Origin: Bacillota bacterium
Lineage (GTDB): Bacteria; Bacillota; Clostridia; Peptostreptococcales; Anaerovoracaceae
Length of the DNA stretch: 7,132 nt
Assembly (NCBI GenBank): GCA_016286935.1
Contig: JAEEUO010000056.1
Coordinates: 1 to 7,132, forward strand
Direction: 5' to 3'
This document shows positions 5,975-7,132 of the stretch, one piece after another. The notes beneath the pieces are model-generated. The model did not search any database. It was given only the letters and a program-made list of their open reading frames with translations, and had not been told where the DNA came from. Made by a program: the position numbers and the translations under genes. Position 1 is the stretch's first letter. The number at the start of each line of letters is the position of its first letter.

Positions 5975-6877
5975 ATGGCGAAAGACATTACAAAAGCGAA
6001 ACCCTCCCGCATCAAAAACCGCACGCTGCGCAAGATCCTGCGCAACCGCAACTTCATGGTCGGCTTCTGCCTCCTGATGATCCTGATCATCATGACGCTC
6101 GTCAGCTTCTTCTGGACGCCGTACGATCCGAACGAACTCGACCTGATGTCCCGTAAGCTGCGTCCGACCCCGATCGCACAGTGGTCGACGGCGGAGAACG
6201 TCCACATCGCCGGTACCGACGACGTCGGAAGAGACATCCTCTCCCGTATCATGGTCTCCGGCCAGAAGGCGTTCCAGATCGGCCTCTCCTGCGTCGGCAT
6301 GGCGATGGTCTTCGGCGTCACGCTCGCGCTCTTCGCGGCGTACTTCGGCGGATGGGTCGATAACCTCATCATGCGACTGACCGACGCGTTCAAGTCGATC
6401 CCGTCCCTGATGTTCGCGATGATGATGGCGGGCGTCTTCGGGAAGGGCACGCGCACGACGATCATCGCCATCACGATGATCCTCATCCCGCAGTTCACCC
6501 GTATGACGCGCGCGAACGTTCTGAAGATCCGCGAGCGCGAATACATCCAGTGGACGACGCTGATCGGCATGAACAAGCTTCGCGTCATGTTCCTGCACAT
6601 CCTGCCGAACGTCCTCTCGGTCATCATCGTCACCGCGTCCCTCGCGTTCTCCGAAGCCGTTCTGACGGAAGCCTCGCTCTCGTACCTCGGCCTCGGCGTC
6701 CAGCCGCCGGATGCGTCCTGGGGTTCGCTCCTGAACGCCGCCCAGGCGCTCTTCACGATTTATCCCTACATGGCCATTTGGCCCGGCATGATGGTCACGA
6801 TCGCCGTCCTCGGCTTCAACGTCATGGGCGACGGTCTCTCCGAACTCCTGAATGCCAAGGTCAGTAAGGAGGCGTAA
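5975..6877 (+). CDS. ABC importer permease, DppC/OppC type
   Basis: This 300-residue inner-membrane protein is the second half of the channel. A basic cytoplasmic N-terminus (about 1-25, with RNRNFM) leads into the first membrane segment (about 28-46), as in the OppC N-terminal domain. The extracytoplasmic GTDDVGRDILSRI motif (80-92) is a hallmark of the DppC branch. Further membrane segments lie at about 102-124, 142-173, 207-229 and 266-283. The EAA loop covers about 188-212 (REYIQWTTLIGMNK, then HILPN), and the conserved EASLSYLGLGVQPP signature follows at 232-245. The stop codon is two bases from the ATPase start, and that gene's ribosome binding site lies inside this coding sequence, so the two are translationally coupled. 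Length and motifs are complete. Confidence 0.94.
   Translation: MAKDITKAKPSRIKNRTLRKILRNRNFMVGFCLLMILIIMTLVSFFWTPYDPNELDLMSRKLRPTPIAQWSTAENVHIAGTDDVGRDILSRIMVSGQKAFQIGLSCVGMAMVFGVTLALFAAYFGGWVDNLIMRLTDAFKSIPSLMFAMMMAGVFGKGTRTTIIAITMILIPQFTRMTRANVLKIREREYIQWTTLIGMNKLRVMFLHILPNVLSVIIVTASLAFSEAVLTEASLSYLGLGVQPPDASWGSLLNAAQALFTIYPYMAIWPGMMVTIAVLGFNVMGDGLSELLNAKVSKEA
6866..6872 (+). promoter_or_regulatory. Ribosome binding site of the ATPase gene, inside the DppC-like gene
   Basis: AAGGAGG lies seven bases before ATG 6880 and overlaps the last codons of the permease gene, which points to coupled translation. Confidence 0.85.
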
Positions 6878-6879
6878 CG

Positions 6880-7132
6880 ATGTTAGATGTTCAAAACCTC
6901 TGCGTATCGATTCGCATGAATGAAGTCTGGTATCCCGTCCTCCAGAACGTCTCCTTCAAGATCGACGGCGAAGAAACGCTCGGTCTCGTCGGTGAGTCCG
7001 GCTGCGGAAAATCGATGACCGCGACGGCCATCATGGGCCTTCTTGACCGCAACATCAAGATCGTCGACGGCCACATCATGTTCAACGGCGACGACATCGC
7101 GGGACTCGACCTTAAGGCCTACCAGAAATACC
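6880..7132 (+). CDS. ABC importer ATP-binding subunit, DppD/OppD type; 3' end outside window
   Basis: The first 84 codons are visible, and the frame is open at the right edge. The start is MLDVQNLCVSI, the usual opening beta strand of these ATPases. VLQNVSFKI precedes the Walker A loop GESGCGKS (38-45), whose GESGxGKS form is typical of the DppD/OppD family. MTATAIMGLL follows, then an IKIVDGHIMFNGDDIAGLD segment matching the strand and turn before the Q-loop in this family. The Q-loop, signature motif, Walker B and the C-terminal oligopeptide-transporter extension lie beyond the window. The protein hydrolyses ATP on the cytoplasmic side to drive import. In this family a second ATPase (DppF/OppF type) usually follows, so one is expected just past the edge. 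The visible part shows no defect. Confidence 0.93.
   Translation, partial: MLDVQNLCVSIRMNEVWYPVLQNVSFKIDGEETLGLVGESGCGKSMTATAIMGLLDRNIKIVDGHIMFNGDDIAGLDLKAYQKY

Noticed and set aside
5312..6598. 428-codon open frame on the - strand across both permease genes
   Set aside because: The translation is an Asp/Arg/His/Glu-rich, repetitive composition that arises from reverse reading of GC-rich codons. It spans two genes with clear permease motifs on the other strand.

Overview
This window looks like an ordinary, well-ordered chromosomal segment of a GC-rich anaerobic Bacillota bacterium, probably in or near Clostridia. That placement is an inference. It rests on strong AGGAGG-type ribosome binding sites, sigma-A-like promoters, a Clostridia-like YebC N-terminus and a lipoprotein solute-binding protein with many cysteines. 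All real genes lie on the + strand. I see no mobile element, CRISPR array, tRNA or rRNA.

Layout. (1) 2-322: the C-terminal part of a probable hotdog-fold acyl-CoA thioesterase. (2) 344-2152: a long, three-domain Xaa-Pro aminopeptidase (M24B) with a complete metal site, followed by a weak hairpin and T-run. (3) 2201-3010: a YebC/TACO1-family protein under its own near-consensus extended -10 promoter. A perfect 6-1-6 palindrome covers the predicted transcription start. (4) 3011-3335: a 325-base gene-free stretch. It holds three TGCATAA repeats, a strong 12-bp-stem terminator, an 11-bp-phased array of direct repeats just upstream of a strong promoter, and a leader with a small inverted repeat. 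(5) 3336 to the right edge: a peptide/nickel-family (Dpp/Opp-type) ABC importer operon. Its order is substrate-binding lipoprotein, a hairpin in the first intergenic gap, DppB-like permease, DppC-like permease, and the start of the first ATPase, which the window edge cuts.

How the genes fit together. The importer would capture a small peptide or similar solute outside the cell and move it through the two permeases with ATP hydrolysis. The hairpin after the binding-protein gene probably sets binding protein in excess over permease. The aminopeptidase could trim X-Pro peptides in the cytoplasm, and YebC-family proteins act in translation at proline-rich stretches, so a loose proline/peptide theme links the neighbours. 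That link is only an inference. I find no clearly new biological system. The most interesting signals are regulatory: the 11-bp-phased array resembling an OmpR/PhoB-type site before the importer promoter, and the palindrome on the yebC start.
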